A stretch of DNA of 64,000 nt from Anaerofustis stercorihominis (GTDB taxonomy: Bacteria; Bacillota; Clostridia; Eubacteriales; Anaerofustaceae): positions 119,459 through 183,458 of the forward strand of contig NZ_JANJZK010000002.1 of assembly GCF_024623185.1 (NCBI RefSeq). Direction: 5' to 3'. Under the pieces are notes generated by a model. It searched no databases and was not told where the DNA came from. It saw only the letters and a list, made by a program, of their open reading frames with translations. Position numbers and translations under genes: made by a program. Positions within the stretch are counted from its first letter, which is position 1; every line of letters begins with the position of its first letter. Below are positions 17,962 to 26,229 of the stretch, piece after piece.

Positions 17962-19818
17962 ATGGCATCAAGCGGAAGCATTACAACAAATGAAAAAGAA
18001 GGACGTTCTATAACGCTATCATGGACATTGTCGAGTCAGAGTATCGAGAAAAACACATCCACAATTGCATGGACATTGAAAGGCTCCGGCAGTTCTGGTG
18101 GCGGAAGTTGGGTAATGTCTGGAGCTTTTAAGGCTGTTATTAACGGAACCACAGTATATTCGAGTGACACACGTATACAGTTAAAGAAAGATCAAGTGAT
18201 TGCTAGTGGATCAACTACAATCGCACATAATACTGATGGTACAAAATCTTTTAGTCTAAGCTGCCAGGCAGGTGTTTATACTTATGCAGTTAGTGTTACT
18301 GCAAGTGGTACACATACACTGAATACCATTCCCAGAGCATCATCGGTATCAGCAACAAATGTAAATATGGGAAGTGCTACAAAAATTGCTATTTCTAGGG
18401 CATCTTCTTCTTTTACACATACTTTGACCTATAAATTTGGCAGTTCAACAGGAACAATTGTATCAAAGACAACATCTACATCAGTATCTTGGACTCCGGC
18501 AATATCACTTGCAAATCAGATACCAAAGGCAGTATCAGGATCATGTACGATTACTTGTGATACCTATAGTGGTTCAACAAAGGTAGGATCAAAGACTTGC
18601 ACACTTACACTTACTGTGCCGGCCACGGTCAAGCCGACCATTACAAGTTTAGGTGTAACAAGGGTTGATGGGACAGTACCAACTGATTGGGGAATTTATG
18701 TGCAATCGAAATCAAAAGCAACGCTTACGATAAATGGAGCAGCAGGAAGTTATGGCTCGACTATTTCTTCTTATTCAATTTCCGGCGGAGGTTTTTCAAG
18801 TACTGAATCAAGCTTTACAACAGGTTTTCTTACAACGTCCGGTACGATAACATTTACAGCAAAGGTTACAGATTCAAGAGGGAGGGTTTCAGATGCCAAG
18901 ACAGTATCAATTTCTGTGGTAGCATATGCAGCACCGTCCTTTACAGATTATTTATCGCAGAGAGCAATAAGTGATGGAACAGCAAATGATGATGGCACAT
19001 ATATTCGAAGTATAATTTCTTATTCGTATTCATCTTGCGGCAATAAGAATACTGTGACTAGAGCAACTTATTATAAAAAGTCATCTGCAAGTACCTGGAC
19101 AAATGCAAACAAAAGTTTCTCTTCCGGTACAGCTTTTGTATTTGGTGGAGGTGCAATATCAACAGAGAGTTCATACGATGTGAAATACACCATTACAGAT
19201 GAGTTCACTACAGTTACCATCTACAATACGGTATCAACTGCTGCAGTTCTAATGGATTTTAAAGCTGGTGGTAAGGGCATTGCTATTGGAAAGGTTGCAG
19301 AAAAAGATAATACAGTAGAAATCGCAAACAACTGGGAATTAGAAATTCACGGGAAGAAACTTATTGATTACATCTATCCCATAGGCAGTATTTATATGAG
19401 CGTAAATGCTACAAGTCCGGCTAATCTTTTTGGAGGCTCTTGGACGCAATTAAAAGATAGATTTCTATTAGGTGTCGGCTCAGCCTATACTGCCGGTTCA
19501 ACCGGAGGTGCTGCAACACATAAACTGACCGTTGCTGAAATGCCTAAACATGCTCACGATACACCATTCTTCAACAATATGACGAATAATGGAGAAGGAA
19601 AATCTGATTTTATCGGAGTGTATGGTAAAGGGGCAACGGCAAGTGCAGCAATAAAAGAAATGGGAGCCTCATCCACAATGGAAATGTGGTGGGTTAACCA
19701 GACAAACAAAGCAGAAGGAAACGAATGGAGTTACCTAACTTCATCAAAAGGTGGCTCTTCTGCTCATAACAATATGCCACCTTACCTTGTAGTTTATATG
19801 TGGAAAAGAACTGCATAA
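17962..19818 (+). CDS. DUF859-like phage baseplate protein with C-terminal collar-like tip
   Basis: This 618-residue protein is Ser/Thr/Gly-rich. Its first about 460 residues match the style of DUF859 phage structural proteins (GSWVMSGAFKAVINGTTVYS, then repeated Ig-like strands). The last about 140 residues form a tip domain with YIYPIGSIYMSVNATSPANL, GGSWTQLKDRFLLGVG and a final HNNMPPYLVVYMWKRTA, as in phage tail collar or baseplate proteins with His-bound metal. It ends in front of a terminator, so it closes the tail operon. A receptor-binding role is likely but inferred. Confidence 0.75.
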   Translation: MASSGSITTNEKEGRSITLSWTLSSQSIEKNTSTIAWTLKGSGSSGGGSWVMSGAFKAVINGTTVYSSDTRIQLKKDQVIASGSTTIAHNTDGTKSFSLSCQAGVYTYAVSVTASGTHTLNTIPRASSVSATNVNMGSATKIAISRASSSFTHTLTYKFGSSTGTIVSKTTSTSVSWTPAISLANQIPKAVSGSCTITCDTYSGSTKVGSKTCTLTLTVPATVKPTITSLGVTRVDGTVPTDWGIYVQSKSKATLTINGAAGSYGSTISSYSISGGGFSSTESSFTTGFLTTSGTITFTAKVTDSRGRVSDAKTVSISVVAYAAPSFTDYLSQRAISDGTANDDGTYIRSIISYSYSSCGNKNTVTRATYYKKSSASTWTNANKSFSSGTAFVFGGGAISTESSYDVKYTITDEFTTVTIYNTVSTAAVLMDFKAGGKGIAIGKVAEKDNTVEIANNWELEIHGKKLIDYIYPIGSIYMSVNATSPANLFGGSWTQLKDRFLLGVGSAYTAGSTGGAATHKLTVAEMPKHAHDTPFFNNMTNNGEGKSDFIGVYGKGATASAAIKEMGASSTMEMWWVNQTNKAEGNEWSYLTSSKGGSSAHNNMPPYLVVYMWKRTA

Positions 19819-19832
19819 ATTATTTGGAATCA

Positions 19833-19857
19833 AGCATCTCTTCGGAGGTGCTTTTTT
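19833..19857 (+). terminator. Intrinsic terminator closing the tail operon
   Basis: A 7-bp stem (agcatct with aggtgct, one G-U pair) around a 6-base loop is followed by TTTTTT. It separates the structural genes from the lysis genes. Confidence 0.75.
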
Positions 19858-19890
19858 CATACCTATTTTTAAGAAATGGAGGAATAAATC

Positions 19891-20304
19891 ATGAAGGAAT
19901 TTTGGAACGGAATACAGATTGTATTCACTATGATCGGCGGTTGGCTTGGATATTTTCTTGGAGGCTGCGATGGCCTTTTAATTGCCCTTGTGATGTTCGT
20001 AGTGATGGATTACATCTCAGGGGTCATGTGTGCAATTGCGGATAAGACGTTATCCAGTGAGGTCGGTTTCAAGGGCATCTGCAGAAAGGTGCTGATTTTT
20101 GTTTTAGTGGGCATCGCAAACATTCTCGATGTCCAAGTAATCGGGACGGGAAGCGTACTTAGGACAGCAATTATCTTTTTCTACATTTCCAATGAAGGCA
20201 TATCACTTCTTGAAAATGCAGGATATTTAGGACTTCCTATTCCAGAAAAAATCAAAACAGTTTTAGAGCAGCTCCATGACAGAGCAGAAAGAGAGGAAAA
20301 ATAA
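19891..20304 (+). CDS. Phage holin (toxin secretion/lysis family)
   Basis: This 137-residue protein has three to four hydrophobic segments (about residues 8-28, 28-45, 66-84 and 85-105) and a charged C-terminus ending RAEREEK. The DYISGVMCAI stretch and the FKGICRKVLIFVLVGIAN region are hallmarks of the Holin_4/TcdE-like family. It would form membrane holes that release the amidase encoded next door. The start follows a GGAGGA site, and the gene ends 2 bases before the amidase start. Confidence 0.88.
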   Translation: MKEFWNGIQIVFTMIGGWLGYFLGGCDGLLIALVMFVVMDYISGVMCAIADKTLSSEVGFKGICRKVLIFVLVGIANILDVQVIGTGSVLRTAIIFFYISNEGISLLENAGYLGLPIPEKIKTVLEQLHDRAEREEK

Positions 20305-20305
20305 T

Positions 20306-21175
20306 ATGGCTTATACAAACAGTAAAATGGTGGTATACACCAAACTTAGTCCAAATCATTCCGGACAAAGAACTCATGCAATTGACAGAATCACCCCACA
20401 TTGTGTAGTAGGACAGTGTTCTGTAGAAACTCTTGGCAATATATTTTATCCGGCGTCAAGACAGGCAAGCTGTCAGTATGGGATTGGTCCTGATGGAAGA
20501 GTCGGAATGTATGTGGAGGAAAAGAATCGTTCTTGGTGTTCTTCGTCTAATGCGAATGATCAGAGAGCAGTAACTATTGAATGTGCATCCGATACTAAAC
20601 ATCCATATACTATGAACAGCACTGTGTATGCAACTCTTATTAAGCTTTGCGTAGATATCTGTAAACGTAATGGAAAGAAGAAACTCATCTGGCTTGGGGA
20701 TAAAAATAAGACTCTGAATTACTCACCAAAATCTGATGAAATGGTACTTACAGTTCACAGATGGTTTGCCAATAAGTCCTGCCCGGGAGATTGGCTTTAC
20801 TCAAGACTTGGTGATCTTGCATCAAAGGTCACTGCACAGCTTGGTGGCAGTAATTCTGCTACGGGCAATGGAACATCTACAAGTGGCTTTTATAGGGTAA
20901 GAAAATCTTGGAATGACGCAAAATCGCAGAAAGGTGCATTCAAGTACCTTGATAATGCTAAGAGATGTGCAAAAGCTAATCCGGGATATTTCATCTTTGA
21001 TGAGAATGGCAAAATTGTAGGATCTAATGCCTCAAGTACCAAAACGGTAGATGAGCTTGCAAGAGAAGTTATCCAGGGTAAGTGGGGTAATGGTTCTGAC
21101 AGAAAGAACAGATTGACAGCCGCAGGATATAACTATTCTGCAGTGCAGAAAAGAGTAAACGAACTCTTAAAATAA
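20306..21175 (+). CDS. Endolysin: N-acetylmuramoyl-L-alanine amidase
   Basis: This 289-residue enzyme would cut the bond between MurNAc and L-alanine in the host wall. The N-terminal about 180 residues are an Amidase_2/PGRP domain with the expected zinc ligands: His in ITPHCVVGQ, His in TVHRWF and Cys in SCPGDW. A small beta domain follows (GFYRVRKSWNDAKSQKGAF). The C-terminal VDELAREVIQGKWGNG... motif is a CW_7-type wall-binding repeat. I start at the ATG at 20306 with an AGAGGA site; an in-frame start 30 bases earlier lies within the holin gene. No signal peptide, so release depends on the holin. Confidence 0.92.
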   Translation: MAYTNSKMVVYTKLSPNHSGQRTHAIDRITPHCVVGQCSVETLGNIFYPASRQASCQYGIGPDGRVGMYVEEKNRSWCSSSNANDQRAVTIECASDTKHPYTMNSTVYATLIKLCVDICKRNGKKKLIWLGDKNKTLNYSPKSDEMVLTVHRWFANKSCPGDWLYSRLGDLASKVTAQLGGSNSATGNGTSTSGFYRVRKSWNDAKSQKGAFKYLDNAKRCAKANPGYFIFDENGKIVGSNASSTKTVDELAREVIQGKWGNGSDRKNRLTAAGYNYSAVQKRVNELLK

Positions 21176-21183
21176 GAGCTATG

Positions 21184-21231
21184 AGCCTGTCTGCATTCTT
21201 CGGAGTGTGGGCAGGCTTTATTTTTTTGTTT
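21184..21231 (+). terminator. Intrinsic terminator after the endolysin
   Basis: The outer stem agcctg/caggct encloses a second stem (tgcattc with gagtgtg, G-U rich) capped by ttcg, followed by TTTATTTTTTT. It ends the lysis transcript. Confidence 0.8.
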
Positions 21232-21234
21232 CAA

Positions 21235-21279
21235 AACGTCCTTTTGATGCCCTTCCCAAGGCTACTAGTTAGGAAGAGC
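21235..21279 (+). ncRNA. Conserved leader motif, copy A (DUF2800-type)
   Basis: Shares aacgtccttttg, then cccaaggcta, then agtta with two further copies in the window. The stem here is cttcc 21252-21256 with ggaag 21272-21276. Together with copies B and C the stem changes sequence but keeps pairing. It lies about 155 bases ahead of the first gene of the DUF2800/DUF2815 block. Position and gene context recall the published DUF2800 RNA motif, cited from memory. Confidence 0.6.
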
Positions 21280-21318
21280 AAAACAAGGAAAAAAGAAAAA
21301 TAAAAAAGTTTTTCAAAA

Positions 21319-21373
21319 AACGTCCTTTTGAACCTCTTCCCAAGGCTAAAAGTTAGAGAGAAACAAATCTCTC
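21319..21373 (+). ncRNA. Conserved leader motif, copy B, with an alternative hairpin
   Basis: The same motif as copy A, with stem ctctt 21334-21338 and gagag 21356-21360. The gagag arm can instead pair with ctctc at 21369-21373, so two folds exclude each other. The ribosome site of the next gene begins about 8 bases later. This looks like a cis-regulatory leader of the small gene at 21392 and the DUF2800 operon. Confidence 0.6.
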
Positions 21374-21391
21374 GGAATTGGAGGTGTCACG

Positions 21392-21586
21392 ATGAAACAT
21401 AATCTTCACATTAGTGTTTCTGACAAGCCACAACGAAACGGCATGGTGTCCTACAAGAGCATCACACTTCGAGAAAGATTTATGAGAATGCTGTTCGGTA
21501 AAAAGCAGAAGATCATGATTCTTGTTCCGGGTGACACGATTGAGGAACTTGCCATCACAAAAGTTACGGAAGGAGGTAGACCATGA
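21392..21586 (+). CDS. Small phage protein of unknown function
   Basis: This 64-residue basic protein starts with a GGAGGTG site about 8 bases upstream and overlaps the next gene by 4 bases. No domain is recognised. It looks like one central helix (LRERFMRMLFGKKQK) followed by two strands. Its place at the head of the DUF2800 operon behind the duplicated leader suggests a replication-block accessory or regulator. Confidence 0.6.
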   Translation: MKHNLHISVSDKPQRNGMVSYKSITLRERFMRMLFGKKQKIMILVPGDTIEELAITKVTEGGRP

Positions 21587-21939
21587 ACAAAGTAACGGAA
21601 TTACTTGACGCTGTAGCCCAAGTCATCACGAATGTGCGTAACCTGGCAGACAGTCTTCAGGTGGTAGCTGATGTTCTTACAGATATGAAATCTGTAGAAG
21701 TAACTGGATCACAGCCTGCAGCACAGATTGCTGAAAAGGCTGCAAAGCCTAAGAGGGAAAAAGCAAAGTTTTACACACTCGAAGACGTAAGAGGAGTTCT
21801 TGCCGAAAAGAGCCAGAACGGACTTACATCAGAAGTTAAGGGCTTGATTGCAAAGTTTGGAGGCAGCAAGTTATCCGACATCGACCCTAGCAACTATGAA
21901 GCAATCATCAAAGAGGCGGAGGTGCTTGGAAATGAGTAA
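21583..21939 (+). CDS. Conserved phage protein ahead of DUF2800
   Basis: This 118-residue protein has an N-terminal helical region (MNKVTELLDAVAQVITNV), a Lys/Ala-rich linker near residues 45-62, and a C-terminal domain (YTLEDVRGVLAEKSQNGLTS... IKEAEVLGNE). That domain resembles a small helix-extension fold often seen in phage DNA-metabolism blocks. It overlaps both neighbours, so it is translated with them. The function is unknown. Confidence 0.65.
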   Translation: MNKVTELLDAVAQVITNVRNLADSLQVVADVLTDMKSVEVTGSQPAAQIAEKAAKPKREKAKFYTLEDVRGVLAEKSQNGLTSEVKGLIAKFGGSKLSDIDPSNYEAIIKEAEVLGNE

Positions 21940-23062
21940 ACACGCATTCCTTTCCCCTTCAAGTTCTCACAGATGGCTCAACTGTACACCTAGTGCAAGT
22001 CTTGAATCAGAGTTTGAAAACAAGACAAGCCAGGCAGCAGAAGAAGGAACAGCTGCTCATGCATGGTGTGAACATAAGCTTAAGAAAACACTACGAAGAA
22101 GAAGCAAAAGACCCATTTCTTCTTATGACAGTGATGAGATGCAGGAACACACCGATGCATATGTGGATTTTGTCTTGGAACAGCTTGATGTTGCAAAGCA
22201 GAACTGCAATGACCCATTGGTGCTGATAGAGCAACACGTAGACTTCTCTGAATATGTCCCAGATGGTTATGGCACAGCAGACTGTGTGATTGTTTCGGAT
22301 GATAAGCTGCACATCATTGATTTCAAATACGGCATGGGAGTTCTGGTAGACGCTACAGACAATCCACAGATGAAATGCTATGCACTCGGTGCCCTTGCAA
22401 TCTATGACAGCTTATATGACATCAAGGAAGTTTCAATGTCCATCTTCCAGCCACGCAGGGAGAATGTGAGCACCTGGACGATTTCAGTTGATGAACTTAA
22501 GTCCTGGGCAGAAGAAGTATTAAAGCCAAAGGCTGAAATGGCCATGAATGGCGAAGGCGAATACTGTCCCGGTGAATGGTGTACCTTCTGCAGGGCAGCA
22601 GTCAGATGCAGAGCAAGAGCAGAAGAAAAGCTGAAACTTGCACAGGAAGAATTCAAACTTCCTCCACTTCTTACAGATGAGGAAATCGAAGAAATTCTAT
22701 CCGTTATTCCTGATCTTACAAAGTGGGCAAATGAGATTATGGCTTATGCTACCGAATCAGCTGTGAGCCACGGTAAGCAGTGGAACGGATTCAAGGTTGT
22801 TGAAAGACGCTCTGTCCGTAAGTACACGGACGAAGATGCAGTTGCCAAAGCAGCCAAGGAAGCAGGTTATAAGGATATTTACCGTCAGAGCCTTATCACT
22901 CTTACAGAGATGCAGAAACTGATGGGTAAAGCAACATTTGAAAAGGTACTGGGTGACCTTATCTACAAACCACCCGGAAAGCCGACTCTTGTACCAAACT
23001 CGGATAAGAGAGAGGCAATGCATATATCAAACGCTAAAAACGAATTTAAAATGGAGGATTAA
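21932..23062 (+). CDS. DUF2800 protein, PD-(D/E)XK nuclease-like
   Basis: This 376-residue protein has the DUF2800 beginning (HAFLSPSSSHRWLNCTPSAS, residues 3-22). It shows RecB/Cas4-like nuclease features: GTADCVIV...LHIIDFKYGMGV with D and D-x-K in the expected order, and a C-terminal Cys group (CPGEWCTFCRAAVRC) of the type that holds an iron-sulfur cluster. It probably acts as an exonuclease in phage recombination or replication. The ATG at 21932 has GGAGGTG 7 bases upstream. It ends 5 bases before the DUF2815 gene. Confidence 0.83.
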   Translation: MSKHAFLSPSSSHRWLNCTPSASLESEFENKTSQAAEEGTAAHAWCEHKLKKTLRRRSKRPISSYDSDEMQEHTDAYVDFVLEQLDVAKQNCNDPLVLIEQHVDFSEYVPDGYGTADCVIVSDDKLHIIDFKYGMGVLVDATDNPQMKCYALGALAIYDSLYDIKEVSMSIFQPRRENVSTWTISVDELKSWAEEVLKPKAEMAMNGEGEYCPGEWCTFCRAAVRCRARAEEKLKLAQEEFKLPPLLTDEEIEEILSVIPDLTKWANEIMAYATESAVSHGKQWNGFKVVERRSVRKYTDEDAVAKAAKEAGYKDIYRQSLITLTEMQKLMGKATFEKVLGDLIYKPPGKPTLVPNSDKREAMHISNAKNEFKMED

Positions 23063-23067
23063 CGATT

Positions 23068-23616
23068 ATGGCGAATACAAGTAAAACAAAGGTTATCACA
23101 GGCAAGAACACAAGACTTTCTTATTTCCACGGATGGGAACCTACATCTATCAATGGCGGTCCAGAAAGATACAGTGTATCTGTTCTTATTCCAAAGGATG
23201 ATAAGGAAACAGTAAAGGCAATCAATGATGCGGTTGATGCAGCTATTGAGGAAGGCATCGCAAAGTTCGGTGGCAAGAAGCCTAACAAGGCAGCAATCAA
23301 GCTTCCTCTTCGTGATGGTGACACAGAGCGTGAGGACGAGGCTTATGCCGGACATTGGTTCATCAATGCCAACAGTAAGACAGCACCACAGATTGTTGAT
23401 AAGGCCGTAAAGCCTATTCTTGACCGTGATGAGGTGTACAGTGGTTGCTATGCAAGAGTTTCTCTTAACTTCTATGCATTCAACTCCAATGGTAATAAGG
23501 GTATTGCCTGTGGTCTTGGTAATATTCAGAAAATCAGAGACGGAGAGTCCCTTGGTGGTCGTAGCTCTGCAACTGATGATTTCAGTACTGAGGAAGATGA
23601 CGATTTCTTATCTTAA
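23068..23616 (+). CDS. DUF2815 protein, probable single-strand-binding-like protein
   Basis: This 182-residue protein matches the DUF2815 style: a KVITGKNTRLSYFHGWEPTS start, the SVLIPKDDKETVKAIN region, and an acidic tail ending EEDDDFLS. The OB-like core and the acidic tip are what phage single-strand-binding proteins use to protect DNA and contact partners. It forms a conserved pair with the DUF2800 nuclease upstream and the polymerase downstream. Confidence 0.8.
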   Translation: MANTSKTKVITGKNTRLSYFHGWEPTSINGGPERYSVSVLIPKDDKETVKAINDAVDAAIEEGIAKFGGKKPNKAAIKLPLRDGDTEREDEAYAGHWFINANSKTAPQIVDKAVKPILDRDEVYSGCYARVSLNFYAFNSNGNKGIACGLGNIQKIRDGESLGGRSSATDDFSTEEDDDFLS

Positions 23617-23640
23617 TCTGAACTGACCCTTTAACTTTCT

Positions 23641-23668
23641 GCAGGCGGTGTGAAACACCACCGTCTGC
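23641..23668 (+). other. 10-bp hairpin before the small membrane gene
   Basis: gcaggcggtg pairs with the matching arm 23659-23668 (one G-U). No U-run follows. Its 5' arm is repeated almost exactly at the hairpin 23885-23915. Confidence 0.65.
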
Positions 23669-23697
23669 AACTATTATGAATATACGAGGTAAACGAT

Positions 23698-23877
23698 ATG
23701 AACGAATTATATGAATTAGCAAAGCAGATTGATGTGATCATCATCTTCTACATTTTTATGGGTGCTGGTATCTACGGCATTGTTAGTACAATCATGAACT
23801 GCATCTGGCTTGTGAAGGATTCCATTAAAAAGCATAAGGATAAGAAGAAATCTGCTGAAGATAAAACTGAAGAATAA
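23698..23877 (+). CDS. Small single-pass membrane protein
   Basis: A 59-residue protein with one hydrophobic segment (VIIIFYIFMGAGIYGIV, about residues 13-29, continuing to residue 38) and a highly charged Lys/Glu tail. It starts after GAGGT and a short spacer. Each side of the gene carries a hairpin built on the same gcaggcgg arm. No family recognised. It could anchor the phage replication complex or act as a small accessory, but there is no direct evidence. Confidence 0.6.
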   Translation: MNELYELAKQIDVIIIFYIFMGAGIYGIVSTIMNCIWLVKDSIKKHKDKKKSAEDKTEE

Positions 23878-23882
23878 AAGTG

Positions 23883-23919
23883 TGCAGGCGGTGGAGGACA
23901 ATCCTCTGCCGTCTGTTTT
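23883..23919 (+). terminator. 14-bp hairpin terminator before the polymerase gene
   Basis: A continuous 14-bp stem (23885-23898 with 23902-23915, G-U pairs included) with a caa loop, followed by TTTTA. The arm gcaggcgg is shared with the hairpin at 23641. Confidence 0.7.
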
Positions 23920-23940
23920 ACTTTGAAAGGAAGTGAGAAT

Positions 23941-25893
23941 GTGAAATCAATCAGTATAGATATTGAAACCTTTTCAAGTGTGAGTCTGCAAAAATCCGGG
24001 GTTTATCGTTATGCAGAAAGTGAAGATTTTGAGATTCTGCTTTTCGGATATTCCGTAGATGGCGGCGAGGTCAAGGTTGTAGACCTCGCAATGGGAGAAA
24101 AGATACCGGACGATATTATTGTTGCTCTTACAGATGATGAAGTCATCAAGTGCGCTTTCAATGCACAGTTTGAAAGAGTCTGCCTGTCCAGATATCTTCG
24201 TGATAATGGTGTATCTCATAATGGATATTGTCTTGATCCTGTGTCATGGCGTTGCACTCTTGTTTGGGCGGCAACTCTTGGACTTCCATTATCCCTTGAA
24301 GGAGTAGGTGCTGTTCTTGGACTTGAAAAGCAGAAACTCACAGAGGGCAAGAATCTCATCAAATACTTCTGTGTTCCCTGCTCTCCTACAAAGGTCAATG
24401 GTGGCAGAACAAGAAATATGCCATATCACGATTTGGAGAAGTGGACGCAGTTTAAGGCATACAACCTTCGAGATGTTGAAACAGAGATGGGTATCCAACA
24501 GAAACTATCCCGTTTCCCGGTAAGCAAAAGTATATGGGATGAGTATCATTTAGATCAGGAAATCAATGACCGTGGAATTGGTGTTGATATGGTTTTTGTT
24601 AAGAATGCCATTGCCTTTGATGAGAAGAGCAAGACGATACTTACAAAACAGATGCAGAAACTTACCGGTCTTGAAAATCCAAACTCCGTACAGCAGATGA
24701 AGAACTGGCTTTCAGAGAATGGACTTGAAACAGACAGCCTTGGCAAGAAAGTAGTGGCAGAAATGATGAAGGAGGCTCCTGAACATCTTGTGGATGTGTT
24801 ATCCCTTCGTCAGCAGCTTGCGAAAAGCAGTGTGAAGAAATATACGACTATGAAAAATACCGTGTGCATGGATAACAGAGCAAGAGGAATGTTTCAGTTT
24901 TACGGAGCCAACAGAACCGGTAGGTTTGCCGGAAGACTGGTGCAGCTCCAGAACCTGCCTCAGAACCATATGCCAGATCTTGCACAGGCAAGAGGTCTTG
25001 TAAGATGCGGTAACTTTGATGCCCTTGAACTTTTATATGATGATATCCCGGATACCTTGTCACAGCTTATCCGTACAGCTTTTGTGCCACAGGGAGATAA
25101 CAAATTCATCGTTGCTGACTTTTCTGCCATTGAAGCGAGAGTCCTTGCGTGGCTTGCTGGCGAGAAATGGCGAATTAAAGTATTTGAAGAAGGCAAGGAT
25201 ATCTATTGCAGCAGTGCATCACAGATGTTCGGTGTGCCTGTTGAAAAGCATGGTGTTAACGGTCACTTAAGACAGAAAGGTAAGATAGCGGAACTCGCAC
25301 TTGGCTATGGCGGTTCAGTCGGAGCATTGAAAGCTATGGGAGCCATTGAAATGGGTCTTACCGAAGAGGAACTCCAGCCTCTTGTCTATGCTTGGAGGAA
25401 TTCAAATCCTGCCATCACAATGTTGTGGTGGGATATTGATAACTGTGTAAAGGAAACAGTCAAGAAGAGAATCACAACCGAAACTCACGGCATACGATTT
25501 ATGTATGAGAGTGGATTTCTTTTTATCGTTCTTCCTTCCGGCAGAAGACTTGCATATGTAAAACCCAAGATGGGTGTGAATCAGTTCGGTGGTGCGTCTG
25601 TTACCTATGAAGGTGTAGGTGGTACAAAGAAATGGGAAAGGCTTGAAAGCTATGGTCCAAAGTTTTGTGAAAACATCACACAGGCAATTGCCAGGGATAT
25701 TCTCATGTATGCAATGCAGACTTTAAGAAACTGTAATATCGTTGCTCATGTGCATGATGAAGTCATCATCGAGTGCAGAAAGGATATGTCCCTTGATGCT
25801 GTGTGTGAGCAGATGGGAAGAACTCCACCCTGGGCAAAGGGTCTTCTTCTTCGTGCAGACGGCTATGAATGTCGGTTTTATAAAAAAGATTAA
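23941..25893 (+). CDS. Phage DNA polymerase, family A
   Basis: This 650-residue polymerase has an N-terminal 3'-5' exonuclease (ISIDIETFSS, residues 4-13, with the D-x-E metal site) and a family A polymerase domain. The latter shows the motif A region (IVADFSAIEARVLAWLAGE) and motif C (HVHDEVIIE). It probably replicates the phage genome. The GTG at 23941 is chosen because AAGGAAGTGAG precedes it. An upstream TTG in the same frame lies within that site. No helicase or primase genes follow, unlike in many related phages. Confidence 0.92.
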   Translation: MKSISIDIETFSSVSLQKSGVYRYAESEDFEILLFGYSVDGGEVKVVDLAMGEKIPDDIIVALTDDEVIKCAFNAQFERVCLSRYLRDNGVSHNGYCLDPVSWRCTLVWAATLGLPLSLEGVGAVLGLEKQKLTEGKNLIKYFCVPCSPTKVNGGRTRNMPYHDLEKWTQFKAYNLRDVETEMGIQQKLSRFPVSKSIWDEYHLDQEINDRGIGVDMVFVKNAIAFDEKSKTILTKQMQKLTGLENPNSVQQMKNWLSENGLETDSLGKKVVAEMMKEAPEHLVDVLSLRQQLAKSSVKKYTTMKNTVCMDNRARGMFQFYGANRTGRFAGRLVQLQNLPQNHMPDLAQARGLVRCGNFDALELLYDDIPDTLSQLIRTAFVPQGDNKFIVADFSAIEARVLAWLAGEKWRIKVFEEGKDIYCSSASQMFGVPVEKHGVNGHLRQKGKIAELALGYGGSVGALKAMGAIEMGLTEEELQPLVYAWRNSNPAITMLWWDIDNCVKETVKKRITTETHGIRFMYESGFLFIVLPSGRRLAYVKPKMGVNQFGGASVTYEGVGGTKKWERLESYGPKFCENITQAIARDILMYAMQTLRNCNIVAHVHDEVIIECRKDMSLDAVCEQMGRTPPWAKGLLLRADGYECRFYKKD

Positions 25894-25898
25894 TGAAA

Positions 25899-25941
25899 AA
25901 CGTCCTTTTCAACCTCTTGCCAAGGCTACATGGTAGGAGGT
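25899..25941 (+). promoter_or_regulatory. Conserved leader motif, copy C, enclosing a ribosome site
   Basis: The third copy, with aacgtcctttt and ccaaggcta. Its stem cctctt 25913-25918 pairs with aggagg 25935-25940. The second arm is itself the ribosome site of the gene starting at 25950, so folding would block translation. It begins directly at the end of the polymerase gene. Confidence 0.65.
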
Positions 25942-25949
25942 GCTTTTTT

Positions 25950-26168
25950 ATGCAGATTACAAAATTAGAAGACGGTGCAGCAGCACCAAAGCCTGACACA
26001 AAGGTGTTTACACAGGAAGAATTGCAGAAGGAATTTGACTTCATTCTCGCTGAAAGGATAGTTCGTAAGATGGCAGAAAAGGGTCTTATTTCTGATGATG
26101 AATTACACAAAATCTCCGAGAAAAATCGGCTTATTTTCTCTCCCTATCTATGCGAGATTTATCAGTAA
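25950..26168 (+). CDS. SHOCT-like small protein ahead of the recombinases
   Basis: A 72-residue protein ending in a short helical domain (FTQEELQKEFDFILAERIVRKMAEKGLISDDELHKI) that resembles the SHOCT oligomerisation motif. Such genes commonly precede serine recombinases in Clostridial mobile elements. I place the start at the ATG at 25950, 9 bases after AGGAGG, rather than at an earlier in-frame start that would lie in copy C of the leader motif. A role in recombinase control is inferred from position only. Confidence 0.65.
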   Translation: MQITKLEDGAAAPKPDTKVFTQEELQKEFDFILAERIVRKMAEKGLISDDELHKISEKNRLIFSPYLCEIYQ

Positions 26169-26229
26169 TTGACTTGATATATAACGGTTTCTACGGGAAT
26201 ATGTCATACGATAAAGCGAGGTGATATAA

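Noticed and set aside
25893..25949. Start of the SHOCT-like gene at 25893
   Set aside because: That start lies inside the conserved leader motif and has no ribosome site; the ATG at 25950 has AGGAGG.
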